Shown here: piece after piece, positions 44,925 through 53,541 of the stretch
Layout of the letters: every line of letters begins with the position of its first letter
Numbering within the stretch: the stretch's first letter is position 1
From: Bacteroidales bacterium UBA4231
GTDB taxonomy: Bacteria > Bacteroidota > Bacteroidia > Bacteroidales > UBA932
Direction of reading: 5' to 3'
DNA length: 64,000 nt
NCBI GenBank assembly: GCA_002396335.1
Contig: DGXN01000013.1
Location: 1-64,000, forward strand
Translations under genes and position numbers: made by a program
The notes under the pieces: model-generated
Databases searched by the model: none
What the model saw: only the letters and a program-made list of their open reading frames with translations
Told to the model about the DNA's origin: nothing

Positions 44925-46363
44925 CCTACAGAACCCTCCAGGGATACTTGCAGCAGTTTCTGCGCCTCAACGGCAAACTCCATGGGCAGGCGGCTGAGCA
45001 CCTCCCGGGCATACCCGTTCACGATCAGCCCCACCGCCTCCTCCGGGCCGATACCGCGCTGGTTGCAGTAAAACAGCTGGTCTTCGCTGATTTTGGAGGT
45101 AGTGGCCTCATGTTCCACCGTAGCAGTCGGATTCAGAGACTCGATGACCGGGAAAGTGTGGGCACCGCAGCGGGAGCCGATCAGGAGGCTGTCGCACTGG
45201 GAATAGTTCCGGGCGTTCTGCGCGTTGGGTCCCATCCGCACCAGGCCGCGGTAGCTGTTCTGGCTTACGCCGGCCGATATGCCCTTGGACACGATACGGC
45301 TCTTGGTGCCGCGCCCCAGGTGCACCATCTTGGTGCCCGTGTCGGCCTGCTGGTGGTTGTTGGTGACGGCCACCGAGTAGAACTCGGAGCTCGAGAAATC
45401 GCCTTTCAGGATGGTGGAAGGGTATTTCCATGTGATGGCCGATCCGGTTTCCACCTGGGTCCAGCTCAGATGGGCGCCGTCGCCTTTGCAGATGCCGCGT
45501 TTGGTCACGAGATTCAGGATGCCGCCTTTGCCGTCCACGTCGCCGGGATACCAGTTCTGGACGGTAGAGTACTTGACGTCGGCATCTTTTTCCACGATAA
45601 TCTCCACGACGGCGGCATGGAGCTGCTGCTCGTCGCGCATGGGGGCGGTGCAGCCTTCCATGTAGCTGACATAGGAGCCTTCGTCGGCCACGATGAGGGT
45701 ACGCTCGAACTGGCCGGTGCCGCGGGCGTTGATGCGGAAGTAGCTGGACAGTTCCATAGGGCAGCGGACGCCCTTGGGAATGTAGCAGAACGAGCCATCG
45801 GAGAAGACGGCGCTGTTCAGGGCCGCGAAGTAATTGTCCGTCACGGGGACCACGGAGGCCAGATACTTCTGCACCAGGTCCGGATGCTCTTTTACGGCCT
45901 CGGAGAAGGAGCAGAAGATAATGCCCTTTTCGGCCAGGGTTTTCCGGAAGGTGGTGGTGACGGAGACAGAGTCGAAGACGGCGTCTACGGCCACGACGCC
46001 GGCCAGCACGTCCCGCTCTTTGAGGGGAATGCCCAGCTTGTCGAAGGTTTCGGCCAGTTTGGGGTCGATCTCTTTGGGCCGATCCTTGTCCTTCTTGGGA
46101 GCGGCATAGTAGATAATGTCCTGAAAATCAATTTCCGGCATATCCAGATGGGCCCAGTCGGGCTGCGGCATCCGCTCCCAGGCGCGGAAGGCCTTCAGAC
46201 GGAATTCCAGCAGCCACGAGGGTTCCTGTTTCCGCTCTGAAATCAGGCGGACAATGTCCTCGTTGAGCCCCTTGGGAATCAGTTCCTGCTCTACGTCCGT
46301 GACAAACCCTTCCTTGTATTCCCCGGAAGTGAACTGCTCTATGATTTTCTGATCTTCTGCCAT
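44921..46363 (-). CDS. sufB: Fe-S cluster scaffold subunit SufB
   Basis: 480 residues from the ATG at 46363 ([11 protein letters not shown]); the frame is open to 46381, but those codons overlap the promoter box. Conserved SufB blocks are present: [57 protein letters not shown] and the C-terminal [20 protein letters not shown], with [12 protein letters not shown]. It is the site where the nascent cluster is built, with SufC and SufD. Head of the operon sufB-pnuC-sufC-sufD. Confidence 0.96.
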   Translation of the reverse strand: MAEDQKIIEQFTSGEYKEGFVTDVEQELIPKGLNEDIVRLISERKQEPSWLLEFRLKAFRAWERMPQPDWAHLDMPEIDFQDIIYYAAPKKDKDRPKEIDPKLAETFDKLGIPLKERDVLAGVVAVDAVFDSVSVTTTFRKTLAEKGIIFCSFSEAVKEHPDLVQKYLASVVPVTDNYFAALNSAVFSDGSFCYIPKGVRCPMELSSYFRINARGTGQFERTLIVADEGSYVSYMEGCTAPMRDEQQLHAAVVEIIVEKDADVKYSTVQNWYPGDVDGKGGILNLVTKRGICKGDGAHLSWTQVETGSAITWKYPSTILKGDFSSSEFYSVAVTNNHQQADTGTKMVHLGRGTKSRIVSKGISAGVSQNSYRGLVRMGPNAQNARNYSQCDSLLIGSRCGAHTFPVIESLNPTATVEHEATTSKISEDQLFYCNQRGIGPEEAVGLIVNGYAREVLSRLPMEFAVEAQKLLQVSLEGSVG

Positions 46364-46370
46364 AGGAGTG

Positions 46371-46378
46371 CAAAGATA
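46371..46378 (-). promoter_or_regulatory. -7 promoter box of the suf operon
   Basis: TATCTTTG on the minus strand, 7 nt before the sufB ATG and next to the aroC stop. Confidence 0.5.
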
Positions 46379-46381
46379 CAC

Positions 46382-47440
46382 CTAAAGTGCCAAATCTACA
46401 AGGCAGATGGCGGCCATGGCTTCTACGATGACCGGTGTCCTGAGGGCGAAACACACGTCGTGACGCCCCGGGATGCCCGCTTTGGCAATGCTGGCGGTGG
46501 GTTTGAAAGCCACGCGGAACACCAGCGGGTTACCATTGGTGATGCCTCCGTTCACGCCGCCGGCATGGTTCGTAACGGGCGGCTGGGGGCGTTTGTGGCG
46601 GCCGCAGCACTCGTGGTCTTCTTCCCCTTCATGATGGCAACAATGGTGCTCACCTTCTTCCCCTTCATGATGGTGGCAGTGGTGCTCACCTTCTTCTCCG
46701 TCATGGTGGTGGCAGTGGTGCTCCGGGAACGGGTCGTTGTGTTCGGAGCCTTTCATGCGGGCAGCGGCGAATCCGTCGCCGAATTCGATGCCCCGCACCC
46801 CCGGGATGGCGAAAACCGCATGCGAGACCAGCGACTCCACGCTGTCCCAGAACGGTTCACCGAGACCGGCCGGCAGACCCGCCACCGTGCATTCGACGAC
46901 ACCGCCGAGGGAGTCTCCGTCGGCCTGAGCGGCCTCCAGGGAATTTTTCCAGGCCGATGCATCTTTCTCCCCCCCGATTTCCGTCAGGACCGCATGGAAC
47001 TGTGCGAAATACAGCATTTTCTTGGCGACGACGCCGGCCGCCACGACGGCAAGGGTCATTCTCCCGCTGAAGGCACCGCCGCCGCGGGGATCGTTGAAAC
47101 CGCCGAATTTAAGGTTGGCGGTAAAATCGGCATGACCCGGGCGGGGATGCTGGCGCAACTGCTCATAATCCTCCGGCCGGGTGTCCCGGTTGTGGAAAAT
47201 GACGGTGAGCGGAGCGCCGGTGGTATGGCCTTCGTAGACACCGGTGAGGATTTCGGGCATATCGTCTTCCTGGCGGGGCGTGGTGCCCAGGGCGCCGGCC
47301 TTGCGGCGGGAGAGGTCTTCCAGGAAATCTTCTTCGGAAAGGGGCATTCCGGGCAGGACACCGTCCAACGTAACGCCGATGACGGGGCCGTGGGATTCAC
47401 CGAAAATACTGACTCTGAATCGGTTGCCAAAAGTATTCAT
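46382..47440 (-). CDS. aroC: Chorismate synthase with a His/Cys-rich insertion
   Basis: 352 residues from the ATG at 47440 (MNTFGNRFRVSIFGESHG, the family N-terminus). Conserved motifs include GTTPRQEDDMPEI, RPGHADFTANLKFGGFND, RGGGAFSGRMT, GIEFGDGF, GSEHNDPF and NHAGGVNGGITNG. It makes chorismate from EPSP with reduced FMN. Between GSEHNDPF and NHAGG, where related enzymes have a short loop, there are three 12-residue units of the type EHHCHHHEGEEG plus a tail, with about 16 His and 6 Cys in under 50 residues. It overlaps aroDA by 4 nt. Confidence 0.93.
   Translation of the reverse strand: MNTFGNRFRVSIFGESHGPVIGVTLDGVLPGMPLSEEDFLEDLSRRKAGALGTTPRQEDDMPEILTGVYEGHTTGAPLTVIFHNRDTRPEDYEQLRQHPRPGHADFTANLKFGGFNDPRGGGAFSGRMTLAVVAAGVVAKKMLYFAQFHAVLTEIGGEKDASAWKNSLEAAQADGDSLGGVVECTVAGLPAGLGEPFWDSVESLVSHAVFAIPGVRGIEFGDGFAAARMKGSEHNDPFPEHHCHHHDGEEGEHHCHHHEGEEGEHHCCHHEGEEDHECCGRHKRPQPPVTNHAGGVNGGITNGNPLVFRVAFKPTASIAKAGIPGRHDVCFALRTPVIVEAMAAICLVDLAL
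46616..46723 (-). repeat. Three 36-bp tandem repeats in aroC encoding a His/Cys/Glu-rich insert
   Basis: Units 46688-46723, 46652-46687 and 46616-46651 encode EHHCHHHDGEEG, EHHCHHHEGEEG and EHHCCHHEGEED. The period is exactly 36 bp, in frame, so copy number can change without breaking aroC. Confidence 0.9.
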
Positions 47441-49464
47441 AGCTTGGAAAATAATTCGTTGAAATGAGGGAAAGACTTGGCTACGCAAGCCTCATCGTCG
47501 ATCAGGATGGGGGAATCGGCCCCCAGGGAGGCCACTTTCAGGGCCATGACCATGCGGTGGTCGCTGTAGGAAGGGTATGCGCCGCCGCGCAGCAGTTTTC
47601 CCGTAAGGATGCGCTGGGTGAGGCCCATGCCGGTGATGGTCATCTCGTCGTCTTCAATGCGGACGGGGACGCCCATCTGCGTCAGCATGGCTTCGATGGC
47701 GGCGGCCCGGTCGGTCTCTTTGTGCCGAAGGCGTCCGACTCCCTTCAGGGTGCTTTCCCCGGGGCAGAAGGCACTCAGGACCGCGACCATGGGGAAAAGG
47801 TCCGGACAGTGGTTCAAGTCGGCCTGGAAAGGGCTCAGAGGAGCTCTTTGGACGCGGATGCTGCCGGTGGGTTCGTCGGCCTGGGACATGCTGGCGCCGG
47901 CCTGCATGAGGATATCCAGGATGGAAAGGTCGGCCTGGAGGCTCCGGGTGTCCAGCCCGGTGACTTCCACCTCGCCGAAAATGGCGCCCGCGGTGAGGAA
48001 GGGAGCGGCGCCGGACCAGTCGGCCTCGATGGGGAAGGCGGCCGCCTGGTAGCGCTGGCCGCCCCGGATCCGGAAATTCACGCCCGTGCACAGGCTCCAG
48101 TCCTGCGTTTCCAGGAAATCTTCCCCGCCTTCCATCTCGGAGCCGATCCGGATGCCGAATTTCTTCAGCACGTCCACGGTAATGAACAGATACGGGATAC
48201 TCCTGGGCTCATGCACGTACAAGGCCGATTTTTCCGCGCAGAGCGGCAGGGCGGCGAGCAGGCCGGAAAGGAGCTGGGAGCCGCCTTTTCCGGAAACGTC
48301 GGCCCTTCCGGGGATGAGCGGACCGGCAACGGTGAGCGGCAGGTAACAGTCCTCTTTCCGGGGATTGCTAACTATTTTGTTACCAGCAATTTCGGCCGAT
48401 TTTTCGCAAGTAACACGATTGTTACCTTCGGGGTACAGACGGACGCCGTATGCCGCCATGATGTCGTGCGCGCCGCTGAGCGGCCGGTTCAGGAGGGTTT
48501 TCTCCCCCGTAACCCGGACAGGCGATGTGCAGAGCACGCTCATCAGCGGAATGCTCAGGCGCGTCAGGAAACCGGATTCGCCGGTATGGAGCTGGGAAAG
48601 GGTGGAAAGGCAGCCCGGTTCTGCTCCTATACCTTTAATAATCAGTGTATTACCGTTAATCTCTACCTGTGCACCCAGCGTCCGGGCAACGGCAATGGCG
48701 CTTTCACTGTCGCCGCACGGAGAGTAGGCCGACAGGGTGGACGTCCCCTCCGCAAGCGCCGCCGCGATGATAGCCCGCTGGGCAAAGCTCTTGGAGGCCG
48801 GCATAGCCAGATTATGCGCATGCACAAAACGGAAAGGACCGTAAACCGCCTCGCTGAGGGCGGCAACGGGCATCTGACCGGGAGCCGCAGCTTCCTCTTC
48901 CGACAAACAGGCATAAGTGAAAGGCGCACCCTTCCGAAGCGCTTCTATGCGCGAAGGGCGTCCGGCCTCACCCATGCAGAAGGCCACAAGGGTTCCCGCG
49001 GCCTCGCCTTCGTACAATGCGCCGATGGTGGCATTATCGGCCTCTAACGTGGCTGTAGTGACGATTTTCACAACCTCGGCGCCAAAGTTGCGGGCGCGTT
49101 CTGCAAGGCTCCGCAGCACCGGCAGGGGCGGCGTATCCTCGAAGTTGTGGTAAGAGCGGATAAGGACTGTTCCCCATTCGCGGCAGGCCTCGCGGATCCG
49201 CCGACCCACGGCGGCGGGGGCCTCCATCTCCAGGTCCACGTACTTGGCGCCGGCCTGAATGGCCCGCTCCAGGATATCGGCAGCCTGAGGCTCTTCGCTG
49301 AGGCGGCAGGTGGCGATAAGCGGTACGTCGGACTGGGAGAACAGCAGATCCACGTCCTCGTCCTCCAGGGCGCAGCGGTCCAGGCGGATCTCGGCCATCT
49401 CGAGGCCGGGAAGAAGGTCCAGAATCTGGGACAGTTCCTTATTTTGTATCGATGTGCAAATCAT
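47437..49464 (-). CDS. aroDA: Bifunctional type I 3-dehydroquinate dehydratase / EPSP synthase (AroD-AroA fusion)
   Basis: 675 residues. Residues about 1-205 are a type I dehydroquinase: AEIRLDRC, SYHNFEDTP, the Schiff-base Lys in VVKIVTTA and CMGEAGRPSRI. Residues about 212-675 are EPSP synthase: MPASKSFAQRAIIAAALAEG, TGESGFLTRLSIPL, SGKGGSQLLSGLL, RLRHKETDRAAAIEAM and YSDHRMVMAL. The two activities catalyse steps 3 and 6 of the shikimate pathway. The N-terminus overlaps the end of aroB by 26 nt, and the C-terminus overlaps the aroC start. aroE and aroK, which act between the two steps, are not in the window. Confidence 0.93.
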   Translation of the reverse strand: MICTSIQNKELSQILDLLPGLEMAEIRLDRCALEDEDVDLLFSQSDVPLIATCRLSEEPQAADILERAIQAGAKYVDLEMEAPAAVGRRIREACREWGTVLIRSYHNFEDTPPLPVLRSLAERARNFGAEVVKIVTTATLEADNATIGALYEGEAAGTLVAFCMGEAGRPSRIEALRKGAPFTYACLSEEEAAAPGQMPVAALSEAVYGPFRFVHAHNLAMPASKSFAQRAIIAAALAEGTSTLSAYSPCGDSESAIAVARTLGAQVEINGNTLIIKGIGAEPGCLSTLSQLHTGESGFLTRLSIPLMSVLCTSPVRVTGEKTLLNRPLSGAHDIMAAYGVRLYPEGNNRVTCEKSAEIAGNKIVSNPRKEDCYLPLTVAGPLIPGRADVSGKGGSQLLSGLLAALPLCAEKSALYVHEPRSIPYLFITVDVLKKFGIRIGSEMEGGEDFLETQDWSLCTGVNFRIRGGQRYQAAAFPIEADWSGAAPFLTAGAIFGEVEVTGLDTRSLQADLSILDILMQAGASMSQADEPTGSIRVQRAPLSPFQADLNHCPDLFPMVAVLSAFCPGESTLKGVGRLRHKETDRAAAIEAMLTQMGVPVRIEDDEMTITGMGLTQRILTGKLLRGGAYPSYSDHRMVMALKVASLGADSPILIDDEACVAKSFPHFNELFSKL

Positions 49465-50440
49465 TCAGATCAAGGTCTTTAAGGATTACTTGGCCCGGCG
49501 CCTGCAACAGGACGAAGCGGACCTTTCCGCCCGCCGCCTTCTTGTCCTTCGCAACGGCCTCGACGAGAGTGTCGGCCGGATAAGGACTGTCCACAGGCAG
49601 GCCGATGCGGATAAAATCAGCCCTCAGAGCATCTGCAAGGCCTTTCTCCGCCACGCCCAGGCGTTCCGACAGCTGTGCCGCCAGGATCATGCCCATGGCG
49701 ACGGCTTCTCCGTGGGCGACATCGTCCCCGCGCAGATGGGCTTCGTGCTCGATGGCATGGCCGAAGGTGTGGCCCAGGTTCAGTTTGGCCCGCACGCCGT
49801 GCTCCTCCGGGTCTTCCGCCACGATCCGGGCCTTGATTTGAGCCGCCTGCAAGATGAGCGGCTGCAAATTGTCATGCTGAGCGGAAGCGAAGCATCTCAC
49901 GGCCTTTTCATAGGCCGCCCCGTCGGCAAGGAGGAAGGTCTTGACCAGTTCCGCCATGCCGCAGCGCCATTCGCGGGCAGGGAGTGTCCGAAGAAAAGAG
50001 GCTTCCAGGACGGTGAATTCCGGCATCCTGAAGGCGCCCAGCATGTTTTTATAGCCGTCCAGGTTCACGCCGGTCTTCCCGCCGATGGCAGCGTCCACCT
50101 GTCCCAGCAGCGTCGTGGGCACATTGGCATAGCGGACGCCCCGTTTGTAGATAGCGGCCGTGAAGCCCACGAGGTCGGTGGTGATACCGCCGCCGATTCC
50201 CACGACCAGCGCCTTGCGGGAGGCGTCGGCCTTCAGGAGCCAGCGTTCCAGGGCAAGCACGGAGTCCAGGGTTTTCCCCTGCTCCGAGGTTTCGATTTCG
50301 AGGGACGCCTTCACCGGGAGGGCGGGAATCAGCTCCTGCGCCACCCAGGCGGCATTCCGGTCATACACGACGAACAGCTCCGGCTCCGCTTTCAGGCGGG
50401 TCAGGGCGTCGGAGAGGGAGACAAGGGCGGGGGCGCTCAT
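49439..50440 (-). CDS. aroB: 3-dehydroquinate synthase
   Basis: 333 residues. NAD-binding GIGGGITTDLVGF, VPTTLLGQVDAAIGGKTGVN, and the metal ligands Glu in GMAELVK and His in NLGHTFGHAIEHE and DVAHGEAVAMG are all present. It converts DAHP to 3-dehydroquinate. Residues CFASAQHDN, in a variable loop between GMAELVK and NLGHTFGH, are encoded by a REP-like palindrome (49870-49899). The gene overlaps the upstream esterase gene by 4 nt and aroDA by 26 nt, so the shikimate genes form one unit. Confidence 0.95.
   Translation of the reverse strand: MSAPALVSLSDALTRLKAEPELFVVYDRNAAWVAQELIPALPVKASLEIETSEQGKTLDSVLALERWLLKADASRKALVVGIGGGITTDLVGFTAAIYKRGVRYANVPTTLLGQVDAAIGGKTGVNLDGYKNMLGAFRMPEFTVLEASFLRTLPAREWRCGMAELVKTFLLADGAAYEKAVRCFASAQHDNLQPLILQAAQIKARIVAEDPEEHGVRAKLNLGHTFGHAIEHEAHLRGDDVAHGEAVAMGMILAAQLSERLGVAEKGLADALRADFIRIGLPVDSPYPADTLVEAVAKDKKAAGGKVRFVLLQAPGQVILKDLDLNDLHIDTK
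49870..49899 (-). repeat. REP-like palindrome inside aroB
   Basis: The 30-bp stretch begins TGTCATGCTGAGCGG and ends GAAGCATCTCA; ATGCT (49874-49878) pairs with AGCAT (49891-49895). As far as I recall, this is close to a palindromic repeat found in many Bacteroidetes and other genomes. It reads CFASAQHD in the aroB frame. Confidence 0.55.
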
Positions 50441-51669
50441 TGCAGGTATTTTTCCAGGAACGCGGCACGTTCACGGTCCCACAGGGGCTCCTGCCACATG
50501 GCATGACCGCAGGTAGGGACGCAGAGGAAGCGCTTGTCGGCCGTTCCCAGGTTGTTGTAAATTGCAAAATTGGTGTGCGGCGGGCAGGTCGGATCCTGCA
50601 GGCCGAAGCTCATGTACACCGGGCATTTCACCTTCGGGGCGAAGTTCTTGAGGTCGAAGTAGCGCAGCATGCCGAAAAGGTCTTCCCGGGAGATGGCCTT
50701 GGCGTCGGCCTCTTCGAAGACTTCGTGGACGGGCCACCAGACAATCCGGGCATAGTCCGGATAGTCGCCCAGGAAGGGCACGGACGGAGCGATAGCCTTG
50801 ATGCGGCCATCCACGGCGGCCGACAGGAACGTAAAGGCACCGCCCTGGCTCTCGCCCCAGGCTACGATGCGCTCAGTATCGGCTTTTTCCAGGGAAGCGA
50901 CAAAGTCCACGGCCCGTTTCACGTCGCAGAAAGCACCTCTGTAGTAGAAAGTTTCCTTCGACTCGATTCCCCGGTCGATCCAACGGTCCTGTCCGGCCTT
51001 GAAGATGCCCTGGTCGCGGACGCTCACCAGGAACTGGATCTGCTCCGGAGAGGCCGACGGGTCCATATAATACGGTTCCGCGCCATAGCCCATGTACATG
51101 ATCTGAACCGGGTATTTTCCGGGAGCGTTGGGGATGCAGAGGATACCGCCGGAGACGGCCCCGCCCCACGAGGCGTAGGACACTTCATAGGTGGTCCTGA
51201 GGTCGTTGGAATGTTCCGGAATCATCTTGTACTGAGGCTCCAGGGGCACTTGCGCCAGTTCTGCGAAGGTGGCCTCCCAGAAGGCGTCAAAGTCTTTCGG
51301 AGCGTCCGGTTCACTCACCACGGCGTCGGGCCGGACGCCGATGTTCCAGCGAAGGCTGTCCCGCAGGCGCAGCTGATAAAAACCGGGATCCAGCATGCCC
51401 AAGGGCACATTCAGGGTGCTGTCGGCCGCGATTTGGGCGATGACGTTCAACACCGTGTCCTGCTTCGGCTCCATGAGGGACAGATCCGTCACCAGCACCA
51501 GCGTAGCCTCGCCGGGCGCTGCATCCACATGGGTATGGAGGGTATAGGGGCCTTTCTCGAGGAAAAGCCAGCCCAGATCCGGCTCACAGCGGCCGGTAAG
51601 GATTTCCTGACGGGGCGCGCACGCGAAAGCCACGAGAGCCGCTATCCCCAGATAGAGAATTCGTTTCAT
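50437..51669 (-). CDS. Acetyl xylan esterase-like (AXE1/CE7) alpha/beta hydrolase, lipoprotein
   Basis: 410 residues. Lipoprotein signal MKRILYLGIAALVAFAC, an N-terminal beta-sandwich (about 25-115), then an alpha/beta-hydrolase core. The nucleophile elbow is WGESQGGAFT, the acid is likely the Asp in GLQDPTCPP, and the catalytic His is in CGHAMW; RGAFCDVKRAVDFV is typical of AXE1. CE7 enzymes deacetylate sugars and small esters. Why it heads the aro operon (4-nt overlap with aroB) is unclear. Its -7 box is 6 nt before the ATG. Confidence 0.85.
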   Translation of the reverse strand: MKRILYLGIAALVAFACAPRQEILTGRCEPDLGWLFLEKGPYTLHTHVDAAPGEATLVLVTDLSLMEPKQDTVLNVIAQIAADSTLNVPLGMLDPGFYQLRLRDSLRWNIGVRPDAVVSEPDAPKDFDAFWEATFAELAQVPLEPQYKMIPEHSNDLRTTYEVSYASWGGAVSGGILCIPNAPGKYPVQIMYMGYGAEPYYMDPSASPEQIQFLVSVRDQGIFKAGQDRWIDRGIESKETFYYRGAFCDVKRAVDFVASLEKADTERIVAWGESQGGAFTFLSAAVDGRIKAIAPSVPFLGDYPDYARIVWWPVHEVFEEADAKAISREDLFGMLRYFDLKNFAPKVKCPVYMSFGLQDPTCPPHTNFAIYNNLGTADKRFLCVPTCGHAMWQEPLWDRERAAFLEKYLQ

Positions 51670-51675
51670 AGATTA

Positions 51676-51683
51676 CAAAGATA
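51676..51683 (-). promoter_or_regulatory. -7 promoter box of the esterase-aro operon
   Basis: TATCTTTG on the minus strand, 6 nt before the ATG at 51669. Confidence 0.5.
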
Positions 51684-51692
51684 ACGGAAAAA

Positions 51693-51724
51693 TTTGGCAG
51701 TTCCCTTTATTTGCCGTATTTTTG
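51693..51724 (+). promoter_or_regulatory. Promoter of tRNA-Leu
   Basis: TTTG at 51693-51696, 20-nt spacer, TATTTTTG at 51717-51724; the mature tRNA begins 12 nt further. Confidence 0.6.
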
Positions 51725-51735
51725 CAATCCTACCG

Positions 51736-51820
51736 GCCCGGATGGCGGAATTGGTAGACGCGCTGGACTCAAAATCCAGTGTCCCTTAAAGACGTACGGG
51801 TTCGATTCCCGTTCTGGGCA
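51736..51820 (+). tRNA. trnL: tRNA-Leu (anticodon CAA)
   Basis: 85 nt. Acceptor GCCCGGA pairs with TCTGGGC, discriminator A at 51820, CCA not encoded. The D-loop contains TTGGTAGACG, the anticodon stem CTGGA/TCCAG holds CTCAAAA with anticodon CAA, there is a long class II variable arm (about TGTCCCTTAAAGACGT), and the T arm has GGTTCGATTCC. It decodes UUG. The terminator follows 4 nt later. Confidence 0.95.
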
Positions 51821-51823
51821 CGA

Positions 51824-51866
51824 GAACCGGAATCTCCAGAAGAATTTGGAGGTTCCGGTTTTTTGT
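51824..51866 (+). terminator. Terminator of tRNA-Leu
   Basis: AACCGGAA and CTCCA pair with TGGAG and TTCCGGTT, followed by TTTT. Confidence 0.85.
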
Positions 51867-51954
51867 CTTGTAAACGCTTGGTTTCCTGGAAGATGTGGTC
51901 AGAATCAGTGTTGACAATAAGGGTTCGATAAAAATTTATCACAAGGGCATAGGG

Positions 51955-53160
51955 CTACAGAAGGCCCTTTTCCTTTAGGATTGACACAAGTTCGGCCGAA
52001 TTTGAGGCCTGGAACTTTTCAAGCAGCCTCTTCCTGTACCACTTGATGGTGGCAAGGGAGAGGCAAACTTTATCGGCAATCTGCTGGCTGGTAAGGCCCG
52101 CCGCAAGGAGTGGGACTATCTCCATCTCCCTATCTGTAAGTTCCTGATCCAGAGGTTTTTCCTCCAGAGCCTCCTCAATGACAATATCGGCCCCGGCCTT
52201 TTCAAGGGATAGCTTCCGGTTGCGGCGGAGGATGAGTCCCAGCGCAAGGATAAGGCCGATTATTATTGCGCCTCCAAGGGCCACCAGCCTCCAGGTTTTC
52301 TTCTGACGCTGAAGGATCTTGTTGGTAAGGCCCAGCGTCTCAATCCTTGCGACAAACTCCTGGTCCTGGTGGAGTGAGTAGTAGGAATCGGCCTCCTCAA
52401 TATATTTCATGGCCTTTCCTATCTTTCCCTTTGCCAGATAATAGCTCCCCAGCCCTTTGTAGGCCGATGAAATCTGCAGCGAGTCCCCGCTTGCCTGCGC
52501 GTACTCAAGGGAGGTCTCGTAGCAGGGGAGGGCCTTTTCCAACTCTCCTTCCTCGAACCAGGTTTCTCCCATGTTGTACCAGAGGATGGCGTTAGACTCG
52601 TTCCAACCGTATTTGGTGAAGATTTCCCCGGCCTTTTTGTAGTACTCCATGGCCTTTGGGATGGAGTCCATCAGGTTGTAGGTGTTGCCGATGGCGCCGT
52701 AAAGGAGGCTCCGGGTGTCGTCAATGTCCATCTCGGGGTATGGCTTGTCCATTGTGAACGAAGTTTCCCCGCGCAGCATCCTCTCCGTAAGTTCCAGCGC
52801 TTGGTTATAGTAGAACAGAGAACTGTCATACTGGCCCCTGCCATAGTGGATGATGGCTATTCCGTTCAGGCCATCGGCCATCTTTACAAGCCAGTTCCAG
52901 CGGGTGGCAAGTTTGTAGCACTTCCGGGCAAAGAACATGGAGCGCTCCGCGTTGATGTTCCGGTAGCCCAGCATAAGGCTCCAGTAGGCGTAGACGATTT
53001 CCTCTGACTGTTTTTCGGAGGCGTCCGCCCAGCGGTCTTCCGTCCAGGGGGCAACAACCCTTTCAAGGGAGTCCACGTTGTGGCCGCGGTGGTCAAAATA
53101 GGCGTTGGCCTTGCCGGCGGTAAGGCCGATTACGGCAAGCAGTATGAGAAGTCTTTTCAT
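51955..53160 (-). CDS. Membrane-tethered TPR-LuxR transcriptional regulator
   Basis: 401 residues. Signal-like N-terminus (MKRLLILLAVIGLTAGKANA), TPR-type sensor (about 25-285, for example YGAIGNTYNLMDSIPKAMEYY, GLGSYYLAKGKIGKAMKYI), one transmembrane helix (about 296-318, VALGGAIIIGLILALGLIL) and a C-terminal LuxR-type HTH (LTDREMEIVPLLAAGLTSQQIA, SLATIKWYRKRLLEKF). It would sense a periplasmic signal and bind DNA at the membrane. Divergent from a small HTH gene with a closely related DNA-binding domain. The -7 box is 5 nt before the ATG. Confidence 0.87.
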   Translation of the reverse strand: MKRLLILLAVIGLTAGKANAYFDHRGHNVDSLERVVAPWTEDRWADASEKQSEEIVYAYWSLMLGYRNINAERSMFFARKCYKLATRWNWLVKMADGLNGIAIIHYGRGQYDSSLFYYNQALELTERMLRGETSFTMDKPYPEMDIDDTRSLLYGAIGNTYNLMDSIPKAMEYYKKAGEIFTKYGWNESNAILWYNMGETWFEEGELEKALPCYETSLEYAQASGDSLQISSAYKGLGSYYLAKGKIGKAMKYIEEADSYYSLHQDQEFVARIETLGLTNKILQRQKKTWRLVALGGAIIIGLILALGLILRRNRKLSLEKAGADIVIEEALEEKPLDQELTDREMEIVPLLAAGLTSQQIADKVCLSLATIKWYRKRLLEKFQASNSAELVSILKEKGLL

Positions 53161-53165
53161 TTAGG

Positions 53166-53173
53166 CAAAGATA
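53166..53173 (-). promoter_or_regulatory. -7 promoter box of the TPR-LuxR regulator
   Basis: TATCTTTG on the minus strand, 5 nt before the ATG. Confidence 0.5.
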
Positions 53174-53302
53174 GTAAAAGCGCAGCATAAATAGTCTAAA
53201 GTGGTCAAATTCTATGCTTTAGTATAGTATTTTCTATCCTTTGGGATGGTGTTTTTCATTTTTTGGATGGCGAAATTTGTAGATGATATTTTGAGCTACT
53301 TT

Positions 53303-53509
53303 ATGGAGAACAGGGCAATACGTCTCACCGCCAAGGAACAGCGCATCCTGCAGATGATAGCAAACGGTCACACCAGCCCGCAGATAGCGGAGGAAATGTG
53401 CCTGAGCCTTCCCACAATCAAATGGTATCGCAAGAAAATCCGCGCCAAGTTTGATGCGGAAACAACCATCGAGACCATCCGTAAGGCCCTGGAGCAGGGC
53501 CTCATCTAG
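53303..53509 (+). CDS. Small stand-alone LuxR-type HTH protein
   Basis: 68 residues from the ATG at 53303; the frame is open from 53246, but the extra residues (MVFFIFWMAKF) look like translated promoter DNA. Almost the whole protein is a LuxR HTH (LTAKEQRILQMIANGHTSPQIAEEM, SLPTIKWYRKKIRAKF). It shares the TIKWYRK recognition region with the divergent TPR-LuxR protein and has no sensor domain, so it may compete for the same sites or act as a constitutive partner. It precedes the 44-residue peptide gene by 32 nt. Confidence 0.75.
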   Translation: MENRAIRLTAKEQRILQMIANGHTSPQIAEEMCLSLPTIKWYRKKIRAKFDAETTIETIRKALEQGLI

Positions 53510-53541
53510 CCTGGTAGTTATTAACCTAAAATACAGTACGT

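Noticed and set aside
46616..46723. The 36-bp tandem repeats in aroC as a possible CRISPR array
   Set aside because: Units are directly adjacent with no spacers, are in frame, and encode part of the protein.
51799..51928. GGGTTCGAT occurs in the tRNA-Leu T arm and again at 51920-51928, like an integrase attachment-site duplication
   Set aside because: Only 9 bp match, no integrase gene is present, and the second copy lies just 120 bp away.
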